Below, one piece after another: positions 42,448 to 55,069 of a stretch of DNA of 64,000 bases. Where the stretch lies: positions 188,001 to 252,000 of the forward strand of contig CAJNDS010002152.1 of assembly GCA_905221605.1 (NCBI GenBank), in the 5' to 3' direction. Both the position numbers and the translations under genes were made by a program. A model generated the notes under the pieces. The model was not told the origin of the DNA. It ran no database searches and saw only the letters and a list, made by a program, of their open reading frames with translations. This DNA is from Symbiodinium natans (lineage: Eukaryota > Sar > Dinophyceae > Suessiales > Symbiodiniaceae). Position 1 is the stretch's first letter. Each line of letters opens with the position of its first letter.

Positions 42448-45400
42448 TCAATCATCGCAACCCTGACTCCGACCATGGAAGTTATGTTCCCCACGATTCA
42501 GAAACTCAGGAGGTGCCTCCAGGACCATAGCTCTTTGCGAGGTCCACCCAAGGTTTGGCTCGAGGCATTCCAAGCGGCTTGCCTGAAATATGCAAAGAAC
42601 CGCAGACCAAACAAAACAAAGGGCCAAAGAGGCCCTGGAAGCTGTCTGCAAGCTCAGGCATCTTGCATCCGAAGGGCTGAGATCCTTCGCTGCATCCACT
42701 TGGTGCATTGGCTTGTAGGACTTGGGGACCTTGCTTCCCTTGGCGCGCGCTTCGGCCATGTCCACGAAGGATTGGTCAACGGCCTCGGCCGGCACAGTCA
42801 ACCGTAGTCAAACAGTCAAAGTCTTTACGGCTGAAATCGGTAGTCAACTCACAGATACCTCCTCTAAGAAAAGAACTCAGGAAGTGAAGTGACAAGGGAC
42901 CATGGAGCAGCCGGGTGTGATCCGCGGCCGAGGCCAATCTGCCTCGGCCTTTTCGCGCTGCTGCTTTTGAAGCATCATCTTTGCCTTGGCAGCAGAACCC
43001 GTCCTGACTCAACCCTGCCCTCAGGCTTTCGCAAGTTACAGCCTTCCGCTTCGAAAGAAGCCAAGTTTTATCCGTGGCCTTTCCGGGCAGCCACTTCGGA
43101 GCTCTTCCGGGCACTTGCCATTTAAGCAGCTAACAACTGACGACGCGTGTGCTCATTCGGCCAACTCCAAGCTGGTAAAAAAACCTCTCAAAGTCCTAAT
43201 CCAACGCAGTGCCCGAATCGACAGGCGGCGTGTTCGGCCTGCAAGGCAAGCTCGGCCTGGCTGAGGGAAGTGTAAGGACGTTTTGGGGGCAGGAGTCTTG
43301 CCTACAACCCTTCGCACAGAATTTATTCTTTGCCCGGTCGTGCACGCACATCGGGCCGCGTGATCGTGGCCATGCAACCACAAAGTTCACCGGCTGACGT
43401 GCATTCAGCAGCACACGATGTGCGAGCAACTCCCCACAGCATCCCGCAGCCTCTCGCTGACGTCGTAGCTTCACCCCTTCAGCCTCACCCGCACGGCGCA
43501 CGGCATCATCGACGGCATCCCGCTCCCGCTCCTGCCGTTGCAACGTACTGCGGTCGCAGCCAGAACCACTGGAAGTAGCACTTGCAGCACTGTTGTTCTT
43601 GTTCTTATTTTCGACGCAACGAAAGAAGCGTCCTTGCCAACGCGATCCAGCTGCCTGGAGACGTCTGCAGCGCCCTGCCTTGGAAACACGTCCGCTGGTC
43701 ACAATATTCTGTTGTAATACACAATCCTTAACACTCCATCCCCCTGCGTGTGCTCCAGACTATCGCAATCTCCAGCTTAGGATTCGGGGATGGTTGGATT
43801 ATTTAGGCTCTCCTGCCACTTGCAAACCGAAGTCAGCAAGAATCGTCAGTTCAAGTCGCTGCATGCGCATGCCTTGCAACACTTTCTCCTGCTGACGCTT
43901 ACGAGCAGCATCTCGCCTGCCCAGCAGGGAGCACACAAAAAATGACACGCCAGCTTTGTAAAACCTTCGCGGCAAGTAAACCGCAACCTGCTGCCTTGGC
44001 CTAGCCCTGTTCACAAAACATGGGGGTCTCCGGGTACCAATTTTATACCGCAAGTAGAATACCCCAAGTAGAATACAATCCCCAAAAGATCCCCGAAAAG
44101 GGTACGCTTATTTCCGGAAACCCCCATATGAATGCTAACTTTGTCAGCTGCCGAGCTGACCTCTCCAGTACCCGGCCTTGCGTAGTGCAGATCCAACCGG
44201 AGGTTGTGCTGCTTCTCGTCACCTGCCCCGTGATACTTGCGTGAAGAGGTCCACATGCTGCGGAGGCGCCCCCGATCAGAAATTGCTTCTTGGGGCTGGC
44301 ACGATCTTGCCGCATGGTCTCATGGTGATGCCGCTCTTCCAAGTCACCTTTGGCCAATGTATGTTTCATGTTGACTTGCGGGCATAGTTGCGGAAGCACA
44401 AGCTCAGGCCAATATAGAACCTGCCGATACTTATCCTTAAGCACGATCAAAACCTGGGCCGCTTTCCAGATCTCCTTGTTCGAAGTCAAGGCGCGGCCGG
44501 CTGTTGCGAAGTATCGCTCCTCGAACGACACGAGCTCTTCTACCGAACCTACCATGATCACCTGATCCTGACAAGCACCAGCCTCCTTGGCATCGGCATT
44601 GCGCTGCGCCGCCTTCAGCCTATCCTGCTGGGCTGCCAGTCGGTACTGCTCCTGGCCAGAGCTCCGGGCCCATGATTCACTGAGAAACATGGTCGTAGCC
44701 GGGGCAGGCTGACAACGATGGAGACTGGAAGTGAGATTTCCACATCAGTGATGGGAGGTCGAGCAGAAGCATCAAACCTTCTCCACAGTCTCTTTGGAGG
44801 GTGGGAGGAAGACATGATAACACCTCTCACTGCTTCTAAGATCAAATATTGGACTCGCAGGGTCGACTTTGCGGAGATTCCAGCTTCAGCTTCTCCTACA
44901 TGCTCTCCCTCGACGTTTCTTGCCGGCAGGTTTGTCCTGAAGCAGCTGCTCACGCATTCGCGCATTTAGCTCATCTCTCTCCTCAGCTCGCTCAGCCACC
45001 AGTGCATCAAGGGCCATGGCTTTAGGGTGTGACGGAATTGGATCCCCCAAACTTCCCCCAAATTGCACACACACGCACGCACATACACAAAAACCCTTAG
45101 AGCCTCAGAGGGGTTGTGCCTCCGTAGTGTCACTTCAAGATCATTGATTCCCCCCAAAAATGACTTGCCAGAGCATCAGGCCCAAAATGTGTGTCAACAC
45201 CTCTCGTTGAAAATCATTGCGCTTGAAAAGAGATGTCAAAATCCAAGCAATTAGAATGGGGGCCCCCTGCGCCAAGTCTCAGCTTGCTTGTCGTTGTTGT
45301 TGTTCACTGCTCGGCGAGCAATGGCTTCAAGCCTGAGTCTAATTTGGTGAAGGCAACTGGCTTCTGACTCATGTAGCCGCAATCCCGCCCTAATCCTGCC

Positions 45401-46596
45401 CGCACATTCAGACTGTATGGGGTTGCAAAGAGCCAAGGCACATTTCGTTCCCATGCTTCTTGAGCACCTACCCACAGCGTAGCAGGCTGCTCTTCTGCTG
45501 CATGCCGCATGCGAAGTGCTAGGAAGGCAGGTGAGGCAAGTTTGCCTCTCTTCTCTTCTTCTGGGAGTCGAGGTCTTCGCACAGGAGCTGGATGCTCCGT
45601 GCCTCTACAAGGCTCGTGCCACAAGGCGTCACCGGAGAAAGCCTTCTTTAGAAAGTGCCATATGTGCCATAATGCTTATATGTTAGCGGACTTTGGTGCC
45701 TTGATCTCGGCTCCATCCATGAGGTCCTGGAGCCGAGCTTCCTTGGCCCGCTCCTCAATCAGGGCCATCTGCTCGTCCAGGCCCTTGCGCATGGCCAGGC
45801 ACTTCTCCTGCTCGTTGTCCTCACTTCACAGGCTTGTTTAAGGCTGTTGGGAACACTTGTGGGCAAGTGAGAGACTTCGACTCATGGTCTTGCATTCGAA
45901 GGGTTGTGCACGGCTCTCCTTCTCCATTTGGGTCCGTCTCAGCTTGTTGAACGAATCTGCGGTGACGGTCTTTACCATCTCCTCAAACTCGTTGCTCTGA
46001 GCTTGCCTGCTTGCGGGCGGCCGGTTGCAAGAGCTTTATCGTTTCCGGCGTGAGGGGCCTTAGTGCTTTTAGCGGGGTTGACGTACATCAACCACACACA
46101 CTGGGCATCACGGGCATCACGGGCATCATGGGCATCCCCTGGCCATCCCTCCAGTTCGTCGCGGCTGGCCACTCGTGAGGCCGTCTGATGGCGCCCTAGA
46201 GCCGCAGAGTCGCAAAGCAGTTGCTGGTATTTCTTGACACGACCCTGCCATATACCGGGTCTGTGCAACAGCTGAAAACTGTCACGACGTAGCAGTTTGG
46301 GCCACCAGTCAGTCAGGTGAGCAAACTGAGCACACTTTGAGACGGAAATGTCTGCTCCTCGGCTATAATTATTTGGCAATCAACAACAGGAGATTGGCCT
46401 GTAGGCTTTGTTCTCTTCCAGCTGCTTGTCCAGCCTGTGCTTGGCAGAAATTTGCAATCAACCTTGCCTGCGCCACGAGGAAGAAAAGCCATGGGGGCTG
46501 ATGGCTGGCAAGGCGCTCGCGACGATAGTATTCTTTCATGGCCCACTTGTGCTGCTCTCTTCTCTTCTCCTTGGGGCCACGAGGGCATTCTGACAT
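42448..46596 (-). CDS. Multi-exon coiled-coil protein, family not identified
   Basis: Likely start at the ATG at 46596: MSECPRGPKEKRREQHKWAM then KEYYRRERLASHQ. Further exon-like pieces in the same direction: about 46437-46400 (RLDKQLEENKAY), about 46250-46150 (GRVKKYQQLLCDSAALGRHQ), about 46000-45905 (NEFEEMVKTVTADSFNKLRR then TQMEKESRAQ), 45820-45700 (EDNEQEKCLAMRKGLDEQMA then LIEERAKEARLQDLMDGAE), about 45590-45490 (RRPRLPEEEKRGKLASPAFL), about 45020-44945 (MALDALVAERAEERDELNAR), about 44640-44310 (DQVIMVGSVEELVSFEERYF), about 43910-43830 (RDAARKRQQEKVLQGMRMQR), about 43560-43400 (QRQERERDAVDDAVRRAGEA), about 42990-42915 (KMMLQKQQREKAEADW) and about 42790-42650 (DQSFVDMAEARAKGSKVPKS). The repeated Glu/Arg/Lys heptad character resembles flagellar or cytoskeletal coiled-coil proteins such as trichohyalin-plectin-homology types. 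That is a guess from composition. Whether all pieces belong to one gene is not proven. Confidence 0.5.
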
Positions 46597-46647
46597 CAAG
46601 TCATTTCTAAATTACTTCTCGTATCCCTTTTTGCTACTGGGCTCACT

Positions 46648-46714
46648 CCCTAAACCCTAAACCCTAAACCCTAAACCCTAAACCCTAAACCCTAAACCCT
46701 AAACCCTAAACCCT
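46648..46714. repeat. Perfect interstitial telomere-like (CCCTAAA)9.5
   Basis: 67 bp of uninterrupted CCCTAAA units, only about 50 bp upstream of the probable start of the coiled-coil gene. A degenerate TTTAGGG-type patch in the opposite orientation follows at about 46950-46995. Confidence 0.97.
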
Positions 46715-46719
46715 CTTTA

Positions 46720-48600
46720 TTGACCAACGCTTCGACTTCCAAGGTGCTCCCCGCAATATCTTGCCAGGGCGCTTCTTCTACAAAGGCCTTCGCATCCCAC
46801 TTGTTGCCGGCCTTCAGATTGGTCCATACGAAACACTCGAGTTTGTCCATGAAACTTGGGTGTTTCTAAAGGGTTTGGGATTTTTTGTTGCCACCCGCCG
46901 AGCTGACACTCAGGCCCATTGCAGGGACTCATGCGAAAATGGCTGGGATTTAAGGGTTTAGGCTTATCAAAGTTTGAGGTTTAGGGGTTAAGGTTCAGGT
47001 TTGCTTTTGCCACCCTCTATGACGCACTGCAGGAACTACACTCGTCACTCAAAGTCTCATCGCAGCACGACCTAGCTTTGCCATACCAACTTCAGAAGGG
47101 GCGTCACTTTGTAAGAAACGGCCTAACCCATAGCTAAATGAAAGCTCTCTCACACCTCTCCAACATTGAGTTCACTCTCCTTTTTTGCAAGTACAAACTA
47201 CCAAGATCAGGTATTACGTTACACTCTAGAACTTATAGGATTGTAGGGCCTAGGGCTTCGGCTTAGGGTGGCTATGATGCAAGCAGGTGCATTTCAAGCA
47301 CTCTGCCCCTGGTGCTGAGAGCATGCCCACCTTGCCTGCTTCAGTGGGTTGTCAGAGGTGTCCGTCCACATAGCTCGTGGGACGTACACGTCATCTGACT
47401 CGCTGGGGCGGTGGCCTGACATGCTTTATCCACCCATTGTCCGCCCTGCTGCCAAGACAAAGCTTGAACAGAAACCCTGCGCACGGAGAGCTCCCGCCTA
47501 ATACCATGCCGAAGTCATTCTCTCCTCGATTTCGTAGTGTTTTCCGAAGGGAGGCCTTTGGCAAACACGCCGCACGCACCCACCGCTTCTGTCGCGCCCT
47601 ATGCCAGCAGCTAGAAGCAGCCAAAACGCAAGCATGCGCCTAAATTGCCCTAGCGGAAGACACGGATGCACTCAGCTGCCGAGGTGCGCTCATCGTTCCC
47701 TCCAGCTGCGGGGCGCTGGAGGATTTCATGGGTGTTCGCGCTGCACTGCGCGACCCCTGCCCAACGTCCAAGGGGCAACAGGAACCCTACTCACTGATGC
47801 GACATCCTCCTGTCATGGGAGCTCGTAAACAAATCGATTTTCCTCTGCTATCGAGAAGGTGAACTAGGCTAAGGTGTCCACGAAATAACTCGTGGCCCCA
47901 ACCAGGAAGGAAAACTATGAAAGCACGGCACGTCTGCTGGCACGCTTCGAAGCTGTGCCCCGAAGATGGCGGCAGCCCCTTCTGCTTGCGATGGGGTGCC
48001 AGTCGCCCATATGTTGGCGGGCAGAACTCACGCGAAACAGAAGCCACAAGCAGCATGCGGTGACCACATCACCTAGCTTGATGGTGGGGCTGTTGCCTAC
48101 CAAGCCTAACCGTAGGCATGGCCGCTTGCGGGAGCACTCTTCTCCAGCACTGGTTAGCAGCTGGATGAGTGGCTAGGCAATTGGAGTAACTCTTGACACT
48201 TTGCACTTCCTTTCCTATGGCATGGTTTCTGCTTTATGTGCTCATGTTGCTCAGGTTGGCAGGGCTTGAAAGAAGATCAATGAGGAAGATGCAAAGCGAG
48301 CACCAAACGATAAGCATTTCTACCGCTGCTTGTTATTTGCAGCGCTGCTTCCTTTACAGCACCACATTGGGTACTCAGAAGATGTAGAAGCAGCCAAGAC
48401 GGGCACTCCAAAGTAAGCCTCGGAGTACAAGCTCGGATGTGCCCACGAGCTTTCGTGGACCTGCTTCACGACCTTTTAAAGTTTAAGTACATTCGCAGTC
48501 TCCCCCTTTCCGCTCCGCTCCTGAGGAGCGGTGCCAATGTAGGCTGCCACACCAGCGGATCCAAAACTCGCGAGAAAACTCTCAACCAGCCGGCGCATTC
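46720..48600. other. Intergenic region without convincing genes
   Basis: Scattered short open frames on both strands, none with exon-like composition plus splice context that I would support. Holds the degenerate telomere-like patch near 46950-46995 and otherwise unique sequence. Confidence 0.5.
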
Positions 48601-48605
48601 TGCGA

Positions 48606-48690
48606 TGCTACCAGTATTCACTAGTATTCATTAGTATTCATTAGTATTCATTAGTATTCATTAGTATTCATTAGTATTCATTAGTATTCA
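48606..48690. repeat. (ATTCATTAGT)n 10-bp tandem repeat
   Basis: About eight units, the first with one substitution (CTAGT), the rest perfect. Confidence 0.95.
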
Positions 48691-48801
48691 GAAGGTCCAA
48701 GACGTCTTTTGTCTCTTCACATTTAGATTCCGATGGTGCTTGTTGGGGGTTCCCTGCAGAGACTCAGACTCAAGCCCGAAACATGCTCATAATGCTCATA
48801 T

Positions 48802-49185
48802 TCAGGGAGATCGCGGGGTGACGGGCACGCCTGTCAGCACTCTCAACCTGCCTACAGCCAGCTGTCGGGTGGACTCCGGGACGCCAAAGGGCTGGGCAAA
48901 GGTGTTTCGAAACCGGCAGGAACTCCCGGAAACTCCCCCGTTCGAGCTTCTGTCTCGGCTTTGCTCCATGATGGTGCTGGCCAGCTCAGCACCCTCATCG
49001 GACGTGATGCGGACTACTCGTTGGCACTTGCTCCTCCCACCGAAGCTCAACTCCGACTGCGAGATGTGCTGTGCCCCGTCGCTATCATAAGCACCGGGTT
49101 TTTGTACCGTCGTCTGGAGGGTATGGAAGGCACGAACCTCGACTCCCCGTTCATCCTTGATACTCACGCCAGCTGCACAGCCCAT
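48802..49185 (-). CDS. Candidate exon, unidentified
   Basis: 127-codon minus frame with a plausible core: VSIKDERGVEVRAFHTLQTT, then QHISQSELSFGGRSKCQRVV and RITSDEGAELASTIMEQSRD. Composition is protein-like and non-repetitive. No family recognised and no splice sites fixed. Confidence 0.3.
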   Translation of the reverse strand: MGCAAGVSIKDERGVEVRAFHTLQTTVQKPGAYDSDGAQHISQSELSFGGRSKCQRVVRITSDEGAELASTIMEQSRDRSSNGGVSGSSCRFRNTFAQPFGVPESTRQLAVGRLRVLTGVPVTPRSP

Positions 49186-49199
49186 GAGCCACCAGCTAA

Positions 49200-50880
49200 T
49201 AGCAATTTACAACGCTGCAAGGCTGAACTGTGCACTTGAGCCACTTGAGTCTCCTGCGGGCATTCTTGTGTCAGCACGCGCCCATAGTTCATTCTATGTG
49301 TGGCTTGAAAGCACCGTAGAGATCTGGCACGGCATGCCAGCCCCGCAAAAACCGTTACAAAAGAGATCAACAGGATCAACACATTTACTCCATGCCCATG
49401 CCCAGCCTGTGAAGTCGGCATCCCTACCCTAGCGGCCCTAGCCCTACCGCCCTACCGGCTTCGCCGGTGAGGGAGACAGCTCCCCAGGCCCTAGACCGGG
49501 GCTTATGGCAGCGGCATGCAGCAAAGCAAATGGAGGCATATGCTTCTGGTGCACAAGGCTTTGCCTCCAGCAACATAGACTTCGTGGCAGGCCCCAGACA
49601 AACATAAGAACATCTCAGGGGAAACAGCACCCGTCCTGACATCTCCTGTCCAGAATTTGCTGGAGGCCCCAACTCCAAGGCGCCAGGGCCGCAGAGGCAT
49701 GGCTCTGTGGCTGATGCATGTTGACACTCGAAAAAAGACCCTGCTTTCGTCAGGTGTTCCCTGTTCTGTGCCCTGTTGAGACTCTCCATGCTGTCACAGT
49801 GGAAGTTCCACAGCGGCGCAACGCACAAGAGGCTGCACATCTGCTATCTCCACATCTATCCACTTCAGCTCCATTACTGCCAAATTTCACCAAGGGACAC
49901 AGAGTCCAGGATCAGCACGTAGATGTTGGGCTGCCGGGCTAGGTGTGTGGGTCCTCAGCGTTGGAAGGACCCGCCTACGCCTGGAAGTCCTGCAGTCAGC
50001 ACAATGTCATGTCCACCCAATGTCCTCGAGCATGACGCCTTGGCACCTCTTGGACCGAAGGGAACGCCGACGTATGCAGCCTAGTCTATGCAGCGAGGTG
50101 CTGGGTCTGAGTCGGTCCCTGTCATGCTTCGTTCCTTTTCTCAACTTCCCCTGTCGATCTGAGACACGAACGCGCTCCTGCCTCCACCCTCCACGAGGAC
50201 GCTGGCGCCTCTTACCTGCGACAAGCTGAGCAGCAACTCTCCCCCTAAATCAGGGTTGATTCTAGGCAGTTCGTGGCAATGGTTGCCCCCCATGTGCATG
50301 AAGACTTGTGCTAGTGAGCAGTGACGTTGCTGTTGGGAGCTTGCCGGCTGCAGGCTACAGTGGTCTCGGAGGGACAAGTATGGACAGGTCTTTGGAAATC
50401 ACTTTGCGGTGCAAGTTGATGAATCATCGATAAGGGTACCCACACACGTAAAAGGCGGGGCACCCCATACACGAAGATACCACTACTTCCAAACAGACCA
50501 AAAGGCTCGTGGCGGCCTTGATACGGGCACCATCACGTCCTGCAAGATCTTCGGCATTCCCCTGCGTTGCCGCACTCATTAGGCCACGAAGGCTACCATC
50601 AGCTGCCCTTCATTTTCATGCAGAAGTTCCCTCGCAAACTATCTAGCAGCCCTACAGTCAAGTACTGCGCACATCAGGTTACGCACTGGTTCAGGGACAG
50701 GTTCAGTCTACGTAACTCCGTGTAGACTGATGCAATCAAAACTAAGAATAGGAAGACGATAACGTCATCGAAATCAATCATCATCAGCCATCATATGCCG
50801 TCATCATGATCATCATTCCCGTTCTCACTATCATCAACAATCATCTATCATGAGCCATGATCCTCCTGATATTATCTGAC
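49200..50880. other. Mostly anonymous sequence
   Basis: Weak minus-strand candidates at about 49680-49530 (VLFPLRCSYVCLGPATKSML) and 50330-50220 (LAQVFMHMGGNHCHELPRIN) only. About 50770-50895 is an ATCATC-rich low-complexity patch. Confidence 0.35.
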
Positions 50881-50959
50881 TCATCATCATCACCAGCACC
50901 ACCACAACTCACACCCTGTTCGATCTCCTATATGCACATAACACATGCCACAACAAGCC

Positions 50960-51218
50960 GCCCAGCTCAGCCCCCCCCCCTTCCCGACCCCCCCCCGATT
51001 TGTCCTGCTGCGAGCTTGTACGAGAAAGGTTTCTTGCTGGTGGCGGAAGGCAGAACGCGGACCCGGAACTCGCCCTCCTGCACAAGCCGGGAGCTGACAA
51101 GGTTAGACCAAAGCGGAGCCTGCAGGCATTCCAGTGTGTTCGGGGGCCTCAAAGATTGTGAGGTTTCCACCTTCAAGTTTGCTTGGCCTTGGAAACAGGT
51201 CAGAGAGTATCCTGGCAC
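50960..51218 (-). CDS. Candidate exon, unidentified
   Basis: Minus frame reading QANLKVETSQSLRPPNTLEC, LQAPLWSNLVSSRLVQEGEF and RVRVLPSATSKKPFSYKLAA. Exon-like composition, followed by poly-G on the sense strand. Family not recognised. Confidence 0.3.
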
Positions 51219-51239
51219 TTGCCCGGCGCGAACAACCTG

Positions 51240-52690
51240 GTTACCTCATCATACGTATGCATGAAGGGGCTGCGGCAGCCAGAAGTCTGTCGTCTGCACG
51301 CAAGGAGCCTGGCAACGACAGAACCTCTTCCCTCGAATTCTGCCTCTTGATTGTTGCCGAACCCAGGCTTTGCTTTCGCCCAGTCTCATCTCTTCTGGCA
51401 GGCATGAGACACGGGACGACGCCACCCAACACTCCAGACGGGTGGGGAAAACACAAGTTATCATGAAACTGTGGGAAACCTTCTGGTGGTGGAGTTGTTC
51501 TCGTTGTGTCTGGTGGTTCTGCCTCAAGCCGCGGGCAGGTTCCAACTGGCAAGACTGGTACAGAGAGGTTGTATTTATTTCGTTTTCCATGTTCTTTTCG
51601 ACTTCGTTCTGTCGTCGTTTCGAGGGGCTTGGGGACTAGTTTTCGCGTGGTGCAAGGCCCGGGTGTTGGAGGTTCTCCCCTTCTGCCTCTTCTTCTGTCA
51701 GGGAGCTCCGAGGCCGGGACCCTTCATGGAGGTGCACACCTTGAAAGCTTCTCCCAACACCAACAGCTCGTCCTCTACCCGCGCAGAGGATCCTTCCTTC
51801 CTTCGTGCGAGCGAAGCGTGACCCCCGAAAGGGCTTGGAACGCGAGTGATGCTGTCCCCGCGTTTGTGCGCACGTGGTCCAAAGATACTCGTGAGCCTCG
51901 GGAGGAGAACTCTGTGCCGCAGTCTTGGTCGCGGAGGGCAACATGCGATTGACGGCATCTGGGGATCTTGCACCTCTTGGCATTGCTGAAGACGGATGAG
52001 TGCAAAGCAATGACACACGACAGAAACTCATGTGCTGCCACATGCTGTCGCCGTGCCCAAATGCGCCTAAAGTATAGATGCAGCCACTAAGGGGCGCATG
52101 TTTGGAAAGTGTGTCAGGGCCGGTGACGCCTTGGTTGACGTACGTAGACGAAACCCCAGACGGTGCCTGTTAATCACGAGACTCTTCATGTGACCAAGAG
52201 GCCCATGGTGCACACTAGGCACATGGTCCTAAACTGTCTTTTGGTTGAGCGAAAGGAAGGACAAACTGCATTAGGTCATTTCTCACTCTGTTGCTGTGGC
52301 CAAATTCCAGAGCTAGCATGGCCTGCTTGTGGTAATCATTCCAGCGGTGAGAGCTCTTCCACCGAACGCCCGGCCCCTTCTCTCTCTTTGCTGGTGCGCA
52401 AGATTCATCAAAAATTCTAGCTGGAGTGGCCAGGGCGCCCGCAAGGCATGTTGCAAACCAAGGGGAGACGGGCCAAGAAAGCCACCCGTAGTGACGCCTG
52501 CTTCTACTGAGTGGTCGGCCCTTGTCGATGCCCCCGCCTTTTTAGTTTTTAGCTGTGATATGTTGGGATCCCCCGTGTTGTTGTGCCATGCTTGTTGCTG
52601 GTTGCCATCTTTTCACCATGCGTGGATCTCAGCTTTGGTCATCAAAGGTTAGAAAAGACTCAAAGCTAGGCCCTCAACCTGTCCCCCAGA
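51240..52690. other. No supported gene
   Basis: Frames exist on both strands (for example a hydrophobic plus-strand frame at 51471-51821 and a minus frame at 52043-51636), but neither has clear exon signals or a recognisable domain. Confidence 0.4.
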
Positions 52691-52697
52691 CCATTTC

Positions 52698-53760
52698 TCA
52701 AACATGATCGGATACAGCACTCATATCGGTGGCTCTCCTCGCTCGTCTCTGTCGTCTTAGGTCCCTCCATGGCTCGACATCAGCAGACTCGGCACTCGAG
52801 TCACAGCACTTGTCAAGGCAACTTCCAGAACCAGCTCCCAATCTTGCACAGTAAACCGGGGGGAAGGGGGGGAGGGGTGCCTCCGGTGCTGGCTCTAGTT
52901 CTGAGGCAATCGTGCGTAGGTTGTCGCGTAGCTGTCTGACCTTCAGGCTCCCGAGCTGTAGGCGCGGATAACATGTGAGCATCAGCTGAGGCTACCGCAC
53001 ACGCGGTGTCGCCACGGAATCCTTCTTCGGCATCCTGTATGGACACCTGAGAAAGGACACACAGAGTTGCCACTTATTCTTATTCGTATTCTTGTTCTTA
53101 TTCTTACGTAACATGAATAATATTCATATCAATATGCTGTAGAAGCACACGCAGCCTGTAGCCAGCCCAACCCTATTGTGCAATCCAAGGAGCTGCAGCC
53201 GTCGCGAGGCAGGTCCACAATGCCCTCATGTCTCGACGACATGCTGGGCAGTTTCATGTGGCTAGCAGCGGCTAGCATGTTCTATCTAGGATGCTGGTCA
53301 ACCTTCCAGAAAGACCCGCATCTCGACTCGTTAAGCCTCCCGTATCAGTCGATCCTAGTGGCACCCACTGACTTTGCAGCGTCCCTGGCTTTTGAGCACT
53401 GCAAGGCAAACTATCACACACTACTTGCAACACAGCAAGGCAATTCCGGTGCTGCTTGCTTCAAGTGTCCCAAGATCGTCAAAAGCCCTACGTCACACAG
53501 AACAGCACAGGAAGCACAGGCACCTCGAAGGACTTCGCCCTGGGCTGGCTAACACGAGCTCTGCTTTCAGGTGCAACAGGGCTTTCAAAAACGCTATCAG
53601 CATTTGTCAGCCGTCCCGCCGCAGTCTCACACACGCGCGACCGTGCAGCACCGCTAGGACCGCGTAGGGGCTGCACACCCATGGAGCTGGTGCGCTGCAG
53701 TTGTTGCAACGCCTTGGATCTGGTGACGCGGTGAGCCAACACATCATATTGCCCTGACAT
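52698..53760 (-). CDS. Candidate exons of an unidentified spliced gene
   Basis: Minus-strand pieces: about 53740-53590 (VTRSKALQQLQRTSSMGVQP then RVCETAAGRLTNADSVFES), about 53050-52985 (VSIQDAEEGFRGDTACAVAS), about 52965-52880 (LGSLKVRQLRDNLRTIASEL) and about 52800-52700 (SSAESADVEPWRDLRRQRRA). Together they look like a hydrophilic protein gene with short introns. Family not recognised. Confidence 0.35.
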
Positions 53761-54116
53761 TGCCCTATATCCCCATCCCTCGAAAGTCCTCTAGAATCAC
53801 TCTCTGCTGTCCTTTCCATTTCCAGGCCACCTCCCTCTCACCTCCTTTCTCTAACTGTTTGCGGTCCTTTGCAAGCATCTCTGTGGCCACGGCTGTCGTT
53901 CGGGCTTGTTGTCCTCACCACACTGCGCACCTCAATGAAGGTGCCACAATCCCGCGTGAACTGCGAGTGGCCAGTTCTCTGAACCATCGTCCATTTTCAG
54001 GTCCCGGCTCAACTACGACCCACACGCAGATGACAGAAGACTTGTATACTCTGCTCTTCTGACCTGACTGGGACCCAAGCATTCCCACCGCTCACGGGTC
54101 GGAGAGGCTGTGTCCT

Positions 54117-55054
54117 TCAAGCGAGTCCCCGGCTCAGTTTTTCCGGCTTTCGAACGAAAGTCAAATTTGGCTTCACAAGGTCCAACAAGGTGCGAGATGA
54201 CCCTCCCGACTGCCTAGGCAAACAGTCCTCCATGGAGGCCAACCTCTCCAGCCTCCTTCTCTGCAAGGCTGCCTGGATGAACTCCTCACAGTAATGTGCC
54301 GGTCCCCATTCGGAAGCCACAGCATGCGAATCTGTTACGCACTCTTTTGTTTTGCGCCGAGCACGCAAGGCCCCTCAGGTTGATTCTCCTCGCAGGCCGA
54401 CTTTGACAGACATGCATTGGACATTGTTACATTGTTACATTGACCTCACCGTTTGTTGTACTGCTTGCAACAAAACGATCGAGAAGAGCTCTCCCGGCCT
54501 GTTGGCGCTTGCTTGTCCAAGGACTGCTGCAATGATCGAGTCTGCTCCCTTGCAGCAATGTACTTTGCCTCAGCTGCATCACATCACGCCATGCACGCTG
54601 CATGGCGAGCACTCTTAGCAGACCACCATCAGCTGCGTAGAGCGCAGCGAGGTGTGCCAAAGCATCTGCCCCACGTAGTCACCTTGGAGGTACGTCCGAT
54701 CAAGAGGTTGAAAGCAAGTGTGGACGTTGCATCCGAAGCATGGAAGCTGCGAGCGTTTGTTGTCATGTCACGCTGCCGGTCAGCTGCAAGCTGTTGCCAG
54801 CGCTCGCTGAGATAGCCCCTGTCCAACAGATCGGAAGACCGCAAGCACCATGCGTGGTGGCCTACGCTATATTCACCTGAACATTGAACAGCTAGCCTCA
54901 ACTCTTCCTCCAGGCGAGTCCTTGGCTGCGGCTTTGGCAGTTGCAGTGGGCACTGTCGAAGAGTGATAGCACTGAGGGATACTTTCTGTACCTCAAGTCG
55001 GAGACAACACGGCCATTTCAATTCATTGCGGCATGTTGATGCATGTTGGCCCAC
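54117..55054 (-). CDS. Candidate exons of an unidentified spliced gene
   Basis: Minus-strand pieces in order: about 54960-54880 (CPLQLPKPQPRTRLEEELRL then AVQCSGEY), about 54835-54690 (DLLDRGYLSERWQQLAADRQ, RDMTTNARSFHASDATSTLA), about 54660-54540 (HLAALYAADGGLLRVLAMQR then AWRDVMQLRQSTLLQ) and 54330-54120 (PAHYCEEFIQAALQRRRLER, LLDLVKPNLTFVRKPEKLS). Good helical, charged composition; family not recognised. The last piece ends in a stop at 54117. Confidence 0.4.
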
Positions 55055-55069
55055 CCTCCACGGATGCAG

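Noticed and set aside
51471-51821. Hydrophobic plus-strand frame of 116 codons
   Set aside because: Would be the only plus-strand gene; the DNA is T/G-rich with chance hydrophobicity, and there are no splice or leader-acceptor signals.
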